Assembly: GCA_900553965.1 (NCBI GenBank)
Contig: USFX01000008.1
Coordinates: 1-26,537, forward strand
DNA length: 26,537 nucleotides
Reading direction: 5' to 3'
Origin: an uncultured Prevotella sp.
GTDB taxonomy: Bacteria > Bacteroidota > Bacteroidia > Bacteroidales > Bacteroidaceae
The notes beneath the pieces were generated by a model. That model was given only the letters and a program-made list of their open reading frames with translations. It did no database searches and was not told the DNA's origin. This document shows, in pieces, positions 1 through 8,930 of the stretch (positions are counted from its first letter, which is position 1; each line of letters begins with the position of its first letter). Position numbers and translations under genes: made by a program.

Positions 1-15
1 AATCATACCTCTTCA

Positions 16-64
16 CTCATCACTCTGACCTCTCACTTATCCTCATCACTCTGACCTCTCACTT
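16..64. repeat. Two direct copies of a 23-bp CT-rich unit
   Basis: The same 23 bases occur at 16-38 and 42-64, a period of 26 bp. The unit is pyrimidine-rich on the plus strand. It lies just beyond the mdh terminator and may continue to the left of the window. It looks like low-complexity tandem repeat DNA and no function is visible. Confidence 0.7.
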
Positions 65-146
65 CCTTTAATAAATGGAACAAAAGAAAAAAGGCCAGAA
101 CCCAAACCGGTTCTGGCCTTTTTTCTTTTGTCCCATTTATTAAAGG
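65..146 (-). terminator. Very long hairpin terminator of mdh
   Basis: A 38-bp inverted repeat (arms 65-102 and 109-146) encloses a 6-base loop. The arms differ at one position, 79 versus 132. Read from the minus strand this pair is U-G, so the stem is fully paired in mdh mRNA. Read from the plus strand it is an A/C mismatch. The stem starts inside the last codons of mdh and includes its stop. A U-run within the stem follows the GC-rich tip, as in an intrinsic terminator. Confidence 0.85.
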
Positions 147-1132
147 TTGGGATTGATCTTGTTCCACTCAGAGATAGCGGGCACGATGTTGAGCGTAACC
201 AGCTCATCGCGCATCTTGCAGAGGTGGGCATAGCTTGCATCGAGCTTAGCGTTCTCCTCTTCAGTACCCTGCGGAACGTTGTATGTGCAACCATTGGCAT
301 CCAGAGTGGTAGCCATGGCCATCATGATGTGGTTGTACTTCTCCGTCTGTACGTATGTGCCTACGGGGAAACGGAAAGGCTCACCGCCCATAGCCGAACG
401 GATCATCTCAACAGACAGATATGCCGGGCTCTGGAATGAAGAGCGGCCACGCAGCTTGATGATGGCGGCACCGCCCTGCGTAACGTCCTTCTTCATCTGC
501 TCCCATTCCTCGGCAGTGAACTCGTCAGTGCCGATGATGTCGGTCAGCTTGCGGCCGGCAACGGTAACGTGAGAGCCGAACACGGCCATCTGCTCACCGT
601 GACCTCCGTATGTGGCGCAACCCTCAATCTCGTTGCGCATAACGCCGAACTTCTTTGCCAAAGCGCTCTGAAGACGTGTCGTGTCAAGAGCGGCAAGGGT
701 CGTGACCTGACCGGGTTTCAGTCCGGAGTAGAGCAGCGTTACCAGACCCGTGAGGTCAGCGGGGTTGAAGATGATGACAACGTGCTTCACGTCGGGGCAG
801 TATGTCTTGATGTTCTTGCCAAGCTCTTCGGCAATCTTGCAGTTGCCGGCCAGCAGGTCCTCACGTGTCATGCCTTCCTTGCGGGGAGCACCACCAGAAG
901 AAATGATATACTTTGCGTTCGTGAAAGCCTCCTTCACGTCTGTTGTTGCTGTAATCTTCACGTCGTTGAAACCGCTCTGGCGCATTTCCTCAGCCACACC
1001 CTCGGGTGAGAATACGTCGTAGAGACAGATTTCACTTGTCAAGCCCATCATGAGGGCAGTCTGAACCATGTTTGAACCAATCATACCGGCTGCGCCGACG
1101 ATTGTGAGTTTCTCGTTAGTTAAAAGTGCCAT
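140..1132 (-). CDS. mdh: Malate dehydrogenase
   Basis: A 330-aa cytoplasmic NAD-dependent dehydrogenase of the lactate/malate family. It interconverts malate and oxaloacetate, in Bacteroidales mainly on the reductive branch from oxaloacetate to fumarate and succinate. The N-terminal Rossmann motif GAAGMIG is at residues 13-19, with the NAD-selecting acid D39. The substrate loop APRKEGMTRED has R84 and R90. NPAD follows at 123-126. The proton relay pair is D150 (in LDTTRLQS) and H178 (in GGHGEQM), and R153 completes the substrate site. Length and motifs match the Bacteroides/Prevotella type. The gene stands alone, ends in a long hairpin, and has a TAACTTTG box about 65 bp upstream of its ATG. 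The protein looks intact. Family membership is secure. Malate rather than lactate specificity rests on resemblance to the Bacteroides enzyme. Confidence 0.93.
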   Translation of the reverse strand: MALLTNEKLTIVGAAGMIGSNMVQTALMMGLTSEICLYDVFSPEGVAEEMRQSGFNDVKITATTDVKEAFTNAKYIISSGGAPRKEGMTREDLLAGNCKIAEELGKNIKTYCPDVKHVVIIFNPADLTGLVTLLYSGLKPGQVTTLAALDTTRLQSALAKKFGVMRNEIEGCATYGGHGEQMAVFGSHVTVAGRKLTDIIGTDEFTAEEWEQMKKDVTQGGAAIIKLRGRSSFQSPAYLSVEMIRSAMGGEPFRFPVGTYVQTEKYNHIMMAMATTLDANGCTYNVPQGTEEENAKLDASYAHLCKMRDELVTLNIVPAISEWNKINPNL

Positions 1133-1196
1133 AATTGATAATTATATTTATATATTAACGTATAATCCGTTTTGTCTTTCCTCCTGAAAATCACCG

Positions 1197-1204
1197 CAAA
1201 GTTA
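1197..1204 (-). promoter_or_regulatory. Putative -7 promoter box of mdh
   Basis: The minus strand reads TAACTTTG, matching the Bacteroidetes -7 consensus TAnnTTTG. No clear TTTG lies 19-21 bp further upstream, so only half of the promoter is visible. The leader to the mdh start would be about 60 nt. Confidence 0.5.
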
Positions 1205-1308
1205 GCAAAAAATCGTGTATCCGCGACATACGCGCCCCGCTTAAATTTGTTATTAATCCCTAAACACAGCCCCAAATCCCGCTTTTTCCGCTCACCGCCG
1301 CACAAATT

Positions 1309-1324
1309 GCTATCTGCGGATAGC
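1309..1324. other. Small perfect hairpin between mdh and the uptake operon
   Basis: A 6-bp inverted repeat (GCTATC/GATAGC) closes a TGCG tetraloop. It lies in the gap between mdh and the uptake operon (1205-1677), which contains no credible gene. The role is unknown. Confidence 0.35.
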
Positions 1325-1374
1325 ATATATATAATATGTGGATGGCGGGTAATAAACACAAAGGTTTATATTAT

Positions 1375-1533
1375 AAACGTAAAGGCCGCAAAGACGCAAA
1401 GGGTATTCTCCCGACCTTCGCGTCTTTGCTTCCTTTGCGTTTAAAAGTCTCTGTGTCTCCGTGCCTCTGTGTTCAAGAACAGAAAAATCTGCTTGTCACA
1501 ATAAGCCTTTGTGTCTTCGCATTCTTTGCGTTT
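1375..1533. repeat. Degenerate GCAAAGACGC-type intergenic repeat
   Basis: Arms 1375-1397 and 1420-1442 form an inverted repeat with 20 of 23 positions complementary; the core GCAAAGACGC (1388-1397) pairs exactly with 1420-1429. The right arm region 1415-1442 recurs in direct orientation at 1506-1533 with 23 of 28 identical bases. The intervening DNA repeats CTCTGTGTCTCCGTG-like words. Such 'GCAAAG' and 'CTCTGTG' words recur in intergenic DNA of many bacteria. The sequence is low-complexity and non-coding. Confidence 0.6.
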
Positions 1534-1677
1534 GTATAACTACCTCATCCCTGCGCTCATGCTTGTTTCGGATTGTGAACGGATTGCTGCATTTTTATTC
1601 AATTTAGAAACACAATGACCGCTTTCCTTTCAGATTATCCGGATAAGTTGCATAAAATATGCAATTTTTGATGTTTT

Positions 1678-1710
1678 TTTGTTGCCATAAGAAAAAAATG
1701 ATTAACTTTG
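1678..1710 (+). promoter_or_regulatory. Bacteroidetes-type promoter of the SusC/SusD operon
   Basis: TTTG at 1678-1681, a 21-bp spacer, and TAACTTTG at 1703-1710 match the primary sigma factor consensus of Bacteroidetes. The start ATG at 1760 lies about 50 bp downstream, leaving a short AT-rich leader. No ECF-sigma/anti-sigma pair or hybrid two-component regulator gene lies next to the operon. Confidence 0.75.
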
Positions 1711-1759
1711 CAAGTTGTAATTTAATATTTATTTTCTAAAAGTAATTAAGAGAGTATTT

Positions 1760-4700
1760 ATGGAGAAAAGATTAACCATGATTTTGGCGTGTCTGTTCCT
1801 GTCGATAGGAATGGCATTAGCCCAAACAAAGGTGACAGGAACCGTGATATCTCAGGATGACGGCCAGCCGATTATCGGAGCCTCGGTAATTCCGGTCGGT
1901 TCAAAGACGGGAACCGTTACCAACATTGATGGCCAGTTCACCCTGACCGTGCCTGCGGGCAAAAAAATACAGGTGAGCTACATCGGTATGGTGACTAAAA
2001 CCCTGACACCGAAGCCAAACATGAAAATTACCTTGCAGTCGGATTCCCACACTCTGGGTGACGTCGTGGTGACGGGTATGCAGAAGACTGACCGCCGTAC
2101 ATTTACGGGTTCGGCAACAAAGGTGAAGGCTGAAGATGCCATGATTGGAGGTATGCCTGATATCAGCCGCTCATTGGAAGGACGTGCTGCGGGTGTGTCT
2201 GTGCAGAATGTATCGGGTACGTTTGGTACAGCTCCGAAAATCCGTGTGCGTGGAGCTACTTCTATCTATGGTAGCTCAAAGCCGCTTTGGGTTGTCGATG
2301 GCGTAATCATGGAAGATATTACTGACGTAAGTGCGGACGATTTGTCATCAGGTGACCCTGAGACACTTATCAGTTCTGCAATCGCAGGTCTGACCTCCGA
2401 TGATATAGAGACATTTGATATCTTGAAAGACGGTGCTGCTACATCTATATATGGAGCACGTGCGATGTCTGGTGTGATTGTTGTGACGACCAAAAAAGGT
2501 AAGATGGGTGCTGCCCATATCAACTATACGGGTGAGTTCACAACACGCCTTAAACCCAGCTATCGCAACTTTAACATCATGAATTCTCAGGACCAGATGG
2601 GCATTTATCGTGAACTCAAAGATAAGGGATGGCTTTCTTTGTCAAGTGTGCTCAACGGTAGCAACTACGGAGTTTATGGAAAAATGTATGAGTTGATAAA
2701 TACGTATAACTCAACAACAGGCCAATTCGGTCTGCCCAATACAGTAGAAGCACAGAATCAGTATCTTTACAATGCTGAAATGCGCAACACTGACTGGTTT
2801 GACGAATTGTTCTCAAACTCTATTATGCAGAATCATGCTCTTAGCATCAGTGGTGGTACAGAAAAGTCCAACTACTATGTGTCAATGTCTGCTATGATTG
2901 ATCCGGGATGGTATAAGAAGAGTGATGTTAAGCGCTACACAGCCAATATGAACGTTACGCACCGTATCCTTGACAATCTTTCTGTAAACCTTATCAGTAG
3001 CGGTAGCTACCGTAAACAGACTGCACCGGGTACGCTTGGACAGGATATTGATGTCGTTTCAGGTGAAGTGAAGCGTGACTTTGATATCAACCCTTATTCG
3101 TATGCACTCAATTCTTCACGTGCTCTCGACCCCGATACCTATTATCATACACAGTATGCTCCATTTAATATTTTCAATGAATTGGAGAATAACTATATGG
3201 ATTTGAATGTGTTTGATTTGAAGTTCCAGGCAGAAGTGAAGTACAAGCCTATCAAGGACCTTGAATTGGCAGCAATCGGTGCTGTTAAATATGCCGGTTC
3301 TTCTCAGGAACACAATATTACAGAGAATTCAAATATGGCGCAGAGTTATCGTGCGGCAGACAACAGCCAGATTCGCGATAACAACCCGTTCCTTTATACA
3401 GATCCGGAGGATCCGTATGCTTTAGCTTATTCTGTATTGCCTAACGGAGGTTTCTATAAGCGTAAGGACAATCGCATGACAAGCTACGACTTCCGTGCGA
3501 CGTTCAATTACAATCACACTTTTGCCAATGCTCACAATGTAAACCTCTTCGGTGGTACGGAAATAACCAGCATTGAGCGCTCAACGTCACGGTTTGATGG
3601 TGTCGGAATGCAGTATGGTATGGGTTCCGTTCCATTCTACACTTATCAGTATTTCAAGAAGCTTACCGAGGAAAATTCTCTGTATTACGAACTTAATAAT
3701 ACGGTAGACCGTAGTGCTGCTTTCTATGGAGTGCTTACATATTCATACAAGCAGAGATATAACCTCAATGGAACATTACGTTATGAAGGTTCTAATAGAA
3801 TGGGTAAAAGTACGAGCGCACGATGGTTGCCGACATGGAACGTTTCTGGTTCATGGAATATGCACGAGGAAGCATTCTTTAATAAGCTGAGATCAGTTCT
3901 TTCTCATCTCACCCTCAAGGCTTCTTATTCGTTGACTGCAGATCATGGACCATGGCAGTATGCGTCTAATACAACCCCGATATTCTATTCTTCGACACCG
4001 TGGCGTCCGTTCTCTTCCGATAAGGAACCGGGAATAACCGAGTCTTACCCGCAGAACAACGAACTTACTTATGAAAAGAAGCATGAGTTCAGTACGACAT
4101 TGGAGACAGGTTTCCTTAACAACCGTATCAATGTAGAATTCGGTTTGTTCTTCCGTAACAACTATGACCTTATTGGACAGATTGTAACCATGCAGGCTCC
4201 TTCTGTACAGTATGCAAATGTTGCTTCTATGAAGTCTCACGGTGAGGAACTCAGTATAACGACAGAGAATATTAAGACCAAAGATTTCTCTTGGACGACA
4301 AACCTCATATATTCTCACGCTGTAACTAAGGTTACAGACCTGAAGACACGATGCACTACGATGGACCTCATACAGGGAAGCGGTTTCGCTCTTGAAGGCT
4401 ATCCCGCACGTGGTATATTCTCTATTCCGTTCATGGGACTTGATGAGAATGGTTTCCCGACGTTTATGAACGAAAAAGGTGAAATCACTTCTACAGACAT
4501 AAACTTCCAGGAACGCGACAATAATAGTTATCTGAAGTATGAAGGTCCGTCAGACCCGACAGTTACGGGATCACTCGGAAACGTCTTCACATACAAAGGC
4601 TTCCGTCTCAATGTGTTCATCACATACGCATTTGGCAATGTGGTTCGACTTGACCCAGTATTCTCTGCCCGTTACAACGACATGAGTTCAATGACCAAGG

Positions 4701-5071
4701 AATTTAACAATCGTTGGATGGTCCCAGGGGATGAGGCTCGTACCAATGTACCTGTAATTCTCAGCTATCGTCAGTACAACGACAATAATCAGTTGCGTTA
4801 CGGATACAATGCTTATAATTATTCAACGGAGCGTATTGCGAAAGGTGACTTTATCCGTATGAAAGAAATTTCATTCGGTTATGATTTCCCCAAAGCATGG
4901 TTTAAATCAACTGCTCTCAAAAGCCTCTCGCTCAAACTTCAGGCAACCAACTTGTTCCTTATCTATTCAGATGATAAGCTGAATGGTCAGGATCCGGAAT
5001 TCTTCAACACCGGTGGTGTTGCTGCACCGGTGCCCAAGCAGTTTACACTTACAGTTAAAGCAGGCTTCTAA
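1760..5071 (+). CDS. SusC/RagA-family TonB-dependent outer-membrane transporter
   Basis: An 1103-aa outer-membrane beta-barrel that, in this family, imports bulky nutrients together with a SusD lid using TonB energy. A signal peptide ends near A21. A carboxypeptidase-regulatory-like domain covers about residues 23-98 (TGTVISQDDGQPIIGASV). A TonB-box-like LGDVVVTG is at 99-106. The plug follows at about 115-240, including RVRGATSI and PLWVVDGV. The rest is barrel, ending in VPKQFTLTVKAGF with the terminal phenylalanine typical of barrels. There is no N-terminal STN domain, so signalling to an anti-sigma factor is not expected. susD follows after 18 bp. The substrate cannot be read directly; the metallohydrolase-like lipoprotein two genes downstream suggests peptides or proteins more than glycans. 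Confidence 0.93.
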   Translation: MEKRLTMILACLFLSIGMALAQTKVTGTVISQDDGQPIIGASVIPVGSKTGTVTNIDGQFTLTVPAGKKIQVSYIGMVTKTLTPKPNMKITLQSDSHTLGDVVVTGMQKTDRRTFTGSATKVKAEDAMIGGMPDISRSLEGRAAGVSVQNVSGTFGTAPKIRVRGATSIYGSSKPLWVVDGVIMEDITDVSADDLSSGDPETLISSAIAGLTSDDIETFDILKDGAATSIYGARAMSGVIVVTTKKGKMGAAHINYTGEFTTRLKPSYRNFNIMNSQDQMGIYRELKDKGWLSLSSVLNGSNYGVYGKMYELINTYNSTTGQFGLPNTVEAQNQYLYNAEMRNTDWFDELFSNSIMQNHALSISGGTEKSNYYVSMSAMIDPGWYKKSDVKRYTANMNVTHRILDNLSVNLISSGSYRKQTAPGTLGQDIDVVSGEVKRDFDINPYSYALNSSRALDPDTYYHTQYAPFNIFNELENNYMDLNVFDLKFQAEVKYKPIKDLELAAIGAVKYAGSSQEHNITENSNMAQSYRAADNSQIRDNNPFLYTDPEDPYALAYSVLPNGGFYKRKDNRMTSYDFRATFNYNHTFANAHNVNLFGGTEITSIERSTSRFDGVGMQYGMGSVPFYTYQYFKKLTEENSLYYELNNTVDRSAAFYGVLTYSYKQRYNLNGTLRYEGSNRMGKSTSARWLPTWNVSGSWNMHEEAFFNKLRSVLSHLTLKASYSLTADHGPWQYASNTTPIFYSSTPWRPFSSDKEPGITESYPQNNELTYEKKHEFSTTLETGFLNNRINVEFGLFFRNNYDLIGQIVTMQAPSVQYANVASMKSHGEELSITTENIKTKDFSWTTNLIYSHAVTKVTDLKTRCTTMDLIQGSGFALEGYPARGIFSIPFMGLDENGFPTFMNEKGEITSTDINFQERDNNSYLKYEGPSDPTVTGSLGNVFTYKGFRLNVFITYAFGNVVRLDPVFSARYNDMSSMTKEFNNRWMVPGDEARTNVPVILSYRQYNDNNQLRYGYNAYNYSTERIAKGDFIRMKEISFGYDFPKAWFKSTALKSLSLKLQATNLFLIYSDDKLNGQDPEFFNTGGVAAPVPKQFTLTVKAGF

Positions 5072-5089
5072 TACATTTACATTTAAGGT

Positions 5090-6658
5090 ATGAAAAGAAA
5101 CAAATTATATATATTGTCGTTGGCATTGGCCACAGGAATCGGATTAACTTCCTGCAATGATTTCCTTGACGAGCTGCCGGACAACCGAATGGAAATAAAG
5201 AATGCTGAGGAATTGAACTATATTTTGGTCAATGCCTATCCGAGTAACCATCCGGCGGCGGTTTTCGAATGGTATTCGGACAATTCAAACGAATGTTCCA
5301 ATACATCTTGGACAAGCGAACGTTTTCAGGAACAAGCGTACAAATGGCTGGATATCACAGAATCTGCAGACCCTGAGACTCCTAAAATGATCTGGGACTC
5401 ATATTATTCGTCAATAGAAAATGCCAATCAGGTCATAAAGTTTGTCGAGGAGAGTGAAGACCCCTCTCAGTATAATGCTCAGTATGGCGAGGCTTTGATT
5501 GTCCGTGCCTATGCAATGTTTACTCTGAGTACAATGTTCTGTCAGGCGTACGATCCGGCAACTGCAGATACTGAGAATTCCGGTATGCCTTACCTTACCA
5601 AGCCTCAGGAGGCCGTTGGAGAAGTTTATCAGCGTGGAACTCTCGCGGAGCTTTATGCTAAGGTGGAATCAGATATTCAGCGTGGACTCCCTCTCATTGA
5701 GAACAATTACGCCAAGCCTAAGTATCATTTTACGAAGGCTGCTGCTAATGCCTTTGCTGCGCGCTTTTATCTGTATTATCATAAGTATGATGAAGCCATT
5801 AAATGTGCAGATGCCGTGCTTGGAAACAATCCGGCAAGCATGCTCCGTGACTGGGCTTCATGGAATGCTCTTTCTGCGAACAAGATGGTGCAGCCCAATG
5901 CTTATATTTCAGCCAGCGAAGAAGCTAATCTGTTGTTGCAGGTTGTAGGTTCACAGTGGGGAGTATTTATCGGTCCTTATCTTGCCGGTGAAAAGTACAC
6001 TCACAGTCATCTCATAGCCGATTATGAAACAATTTCGGCCAATGGACCTTGGGGTAACAGCCAGCAGACAATGGGATTCACGGTGTTCTATAATGACGAC
6101 ATGGCAACAAAGATGTTGCGTAAGATACCTTATGTCTTTGAATACATAGATATACAGGCCGGTATTGGTTATCCTCACTCTGTCTATCCGGTATTCACAA
6201 CAGATGAAACTTTGATGGTGCGTGCAGAGGCAAAGATTTTGAAGGGTGATCTTACAGGCGGACTTAATGATATCAACGCAGAGTTGTCAAAGTTCACTGC
6301 AAACGGTGTTCGTCTGGATATGAATACAATCCGTACGTTCTATTCTGGTATAGCATATGATGCACCGATGGCTCCTACACCCAAAAAGGAATTACATCCG
6401 TGGTTCACTATAGAGAACGGCAGTGACCAAGAAAATATGCTCCAGTGTCTGCTTCAGTTACGTCGTCTTGTAACTATACATGACGGTCTGCGTCTGCAGG
6501 ATGTCAAGCGTTACGGTATAACCATGTATCGCCGTCGTACCAATAAGTCGGTTCAGATTCTTGAAGTGACGGATGAGATGAAGAAGGGCGATCCACGTCT
6601 GGCCATACAGTTGCCGCAGGAAGTGACTTCTATCGGTTTGCCTGCTAATCCGAGATAA
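5090..6658 (+). CDS. SusD/RagB-family nutrient-binding lipoprotein
   Basis: A 522-aa surface lipoprotein predicted to be the hinged lid of the preceding SusC transporter. The lipobox LTSC puts the acylated cysteine at C22. The following NDFLDELPDNR is the usual start of a mature SusD. The helical, TPR-like body is consistent with the family (AEALIVRAYAMFTLS, KAAANAFAARFYLYYHKYDEAI). The C-terminal region with MVRAEAKILKGDL and the closing GDPRLAIQLP also fits RagB/SusD proteins. Length is normal. The gene lies in the same operon as susC and 38 bp upstream of the metallohydrolase gene. The ligand is not deducible from sequence alone. Confidence 0.92.
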   Translation: MKRNKLYILSLALATGIGLTSCNDFLDELPDNRMEIKNAEELNYILVNAYPSNHPAAVFEWYSDNSNECSNTSWTSERFQEQAYKWLDITESADPETPKMIWDSYYSSIENANQVIKFVEESEDPSQYNAQYGEALIVRAYAMFTLSTMFCQAYDPATADTENSGMPYLTKPQEAVGEVYQRGTLAELYAKVESDIQRGLPLIENNYAKPKYHFTKAAANAFAARFYLYYHKYDEAIKCADAVLGNNPASMLRDWASWNALSANKMVQPNAYISASEEANLLLQVVGSQWGVFIGPYLAGEKYTHSHLIADYETISANGPWGNSQQTMGFTVFYNDDMATKMLRKIPYVFEYIDIQAGIGYPHSVYPVFTTDETLMVRAEAKILKGDLTGGLNDINAELSKFTANGVRLDMNTIRTFYSGIAYDAPMAPTPKKELHPWFTIENGSDQENMLQCLLQLRRLVTIHDGLRLQDVKRYGITMYRRRTNKSVQILEVTDEMKKGDPRLAIQLPQEVTSIGLPANPR

Positions 6659-6696
6659 ATTGTTTTGAGTAGATAACAATAAAGACATTTAAAGAT

Positions 6697-7575
6697 ATGA
6701 AGAATATATTATATATATTAGGTCTGGTGCTTTGCATGGGATTAGTGTCTTGCTCCGACGATAACGAACCGTCAAGCGAGAGTATCTTCACTGGAGCGAC
6801 GGTGCAGCGTGATGCGCTTGATACGTGGTTGCTGATGAACTACGCCTATCCTTATAACATCGACTTCAAATATAAGATGGAGGATATCGAGAGTGACATG
6901 AAGTACACTCTTGTACCAGCTGATTCGGCCAAGGCTGCCAAACTGGCAATCATTGTGAAATATCTGTGGCTTGATGCTTATGCAGAGGTCGTTGGTCAGG
7001 ATTTCATCAAGGCCAATGTGCCGAGACAGATTCACCTTATCGGTTCACCCGCTTACAACAGTGAGGGAACTATGGTGCTCGGTACTGCAGAGGGCGGTCT
7101 GAAGATTACTCTTTATATGGTTAACGAACTGACAGAGGAAATGCTTCATGACTATGAGACTCTCAATGAGTATTATTTCCATACCATACATCACGAGTTC
7201 ACCCACATTCTCAACCAGCGTAAGCCTTACGACACTTCATGGGATCTTATCTCAGAGGGTGACTTCATCAGTGGTGACTGGTATCAGTACACAGACCAGT
7301 ACGCCTGGCAACATGGTTTTGTGACCCCGTATGCTATGAGTGAGCCACTTGAGGACTTTGCTGAGATGATGTCTGTCTATGTGACGATAACTCCTGAACA
7401 GTGGCAGGAGAAGATAGACGGAGCCGGCGATAAGGCTGCTACAATTGAGAAGAAACTTGATATGGTTAAGACTTATATGAAAGATTCATGGAATCTTGAT
7501 CTCGATGAGTTGCGCTCAGTTGTGTTGCGTCGTGCTGGCGAGTTGAAGACACTGGATTTGGAACACCTCAAATAG
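6697..7575 (+). CDS. Putative zinc metallohydrolase lipoprotein of the SusCD operon
   Basis: A 292-aa lipoprotein with lipobox LVSC (C19) followed by the acidic run SDDNE, a feature of surface-exported Bacteroidetes lipoproteins. The zinc motif HEFTH is at residues 166-170, inside IHHEFTHILNQRKPYD. A later EDFAEMMSVY could supply the third metal ligand, as in other HExxH families. Size and context resemble the family named 'substrate import-associated zinc metallohydrolase lipoprotein' (TIGR04549, Peptidase_Mx1-like), found beside SusC/SusD genes. I infer that it trims a peptide or protein at the surface before import. That activity is a family-level guess and no substrate pocket can be read. 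The downstream gene starts 12 bp after its stop. Confidence 0.82.
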   Translation: MKNILYILGLVLCMGLVSCSDDNEPSSESIFTGATVQRDALDTWLLMNYAYPYNIDFKYKMEDIESDMKYTLVPADSAKAAKLAIIVKYLWLDAYAEVVGQDFIKANVPRQIHLIGSPAYNSEGTMVLGTAEGGLKITLYMVNELTEEMLHDYETLNEYYFHTIHHEFTHILNQRKPYDTSWDLISEGDFISGDWYQYTDQYAWQHGFVTPYAMSEPLEDFAEMMSVYVTITPEQWQEKIDGAGDKAATIEKKLDMVKTYMKDSWNLDLDELRSVVLRRAGELKTLDLEHLK

Positions 7576-7587
7576 TTTTATATCGTT

Positions 7588-8919
7588 ATGAAGAAAATAT
7601 TATTAAGCATATTATTGATAGGCGCAGCGGCTTTCTCTTTGCAGTCCTGCGACGATGATGACAATGACATCTTCGACAAATCAGCTGCTGTACGTATTGA
7701 CGATGCTGTCGCAGAAACCAAAGCCTTGTTGGTGTCATCTCCCAATGGTTGGATGATGCACTATTACACAGGCCGCGAATATACCGGTGGTGGTTTTACG
7801 ATGTTCGTTAAGTTTGACGGTTCAAAGGCACATGCCTCTTCCGATATCGCAGCTGATGTGAACATGGTGAGCACATCAAGCTATGACGTCATAAAGGATC
7901 AGGGACCGGTACTTACATTCAATACCTATAATGAAATTCTTCATTTCCTTGCACAGCCTTATCAGGGTGATGTTGATGGTGAGGAAGGTGACTATGAGTT
8001 CATTGTTCAGAAGATTACCGATGATGCAATCTATCTTAAAGGTAAAAGGTTCGGCAATAAGTTCGTTATGACCCGTGTGCCGGAATCTCTGAATTGGGCT
8101 GATTATCTCACGGAACTGAAGAAAGTCGATGAAGCCACAGCGTTCCTCTACCTTCTTCAGCGTGGCGATCAGGTGGTGGATTCGCTCATAATTGACCGTG
8201 ATGCCCACAACATACAGTTCGCTTCGCAGACAGAGACAACTCCTTATTATTATGTTCCCGGTGGAATTGAAATCCATACTCCGATAACGGCAGTTGATGG
8301 AACATCGGTTTCTTCGTTGCATTTGGTTGACGCTTCTTCATCCAAATATACAGACCAGACAGGAACAGTCGAATTTGTGAAGTGCGAAGACGATGGCTTC
8401 AATATGGATATCACGCAGTTTGCCGGCGAATGGACAATGACATACACCAATATGAACCATCGGACCGTTAGTGACAAAATTTTATTTGAGACTTATGACG
8501 AGTATATCGGAAAGCAGTCGCATACCGTTTTGCGCGGAACATTCTCCTATACAGGTCCGGCTCGTGCAGGCATAGGCCCGGATGCAGATTTAGAGGATGC
8601 AGCCGGTGACTATAACTTGTTCTTGATGTATGACATCCGTACAGGTAAACTGCAGTTCTCCCACTATTCAACATCAGCAGATCCCACCGAAAAATTTGAC
8701 TATCTGATTTTTGTCGGAGCATCACTTGATTCTGAAGGTTACTTCAACTTCGGTCAGGTTCAGTTTGCATATCAGAAATCTACAGGCAATCTTGTTATTG
8801 ACGGCTCGAACAATGGTTTCGCATATCTCAATACATATATTGATGAGGAAGGAGATGACGGTCTTGCTCTGCGCTTCTACGGTTTGAATATTAATGGTTT
8901 AAAACGCGTAAATAAATAA
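7588..8919 (+). CDS. DUF4302-like surface lipoprotein
   Basis: A 443-aa lipoprotein with lipobox LQSC (C21) followed by DDDDND, a strong acidic surface-export-like signal. The mature N-terminus (SAAVRIDDAVAETKALLVS, then SPNGWMMHYYTG) and its position after a metallohydrolase in a SusC/SusD operon fit the DUF4302 family. Much of the rest reads as alternating beta strands, including lipocalin-like stretches such as GRFGNKF-type and FAYLNTYIDEEG segments. No catalytic motif is visible. The likely role is a surface accessory binding subunit of the uptake complex. The family label is from recognition of the N-terminal pattern, not a search. Confidence 0.7.
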   Translation: MKKILLSILLIGAAAFSLQSCDDDDNDIFDKSAAVRIDDAVAETKALLVSSPNGWMMHYYTGREYTGGGFTMFVKFDGSKAHASSDIAADVNMVSTSSYDVIKDQGPVLTFNTYNEILHFLAQPYQGDVDGEEGDYEFIVQKITDDAIYLKGKRFGNKFVMTRVPESLNWADYLTELKKVDEATAFLYLLQRGDQVVDSLIIDRDAHNIQFASQTETTPYYYVPGGIEIHTPITAVDGTSVSSLHLVDASSSKYTDQTGTVEFVKCEDDGFNMDITQFAGEWTMTYTNMNHRTVSDKILFETYDEYIGKQSHTVLRGTFSYTGPARAGIGPDADLEDAAGDYNLFLMYDIRTGKLQFSHYSTSADPTEKFDYLIFVGASLDSEGYFNFGQVQFAYQKSTGNLVIDGSNNGFAYLNTYIDEEGDDGLALRFYGLNINGLKRVNK

Positions 8920-8930
8920 ATTAGAAAGTT

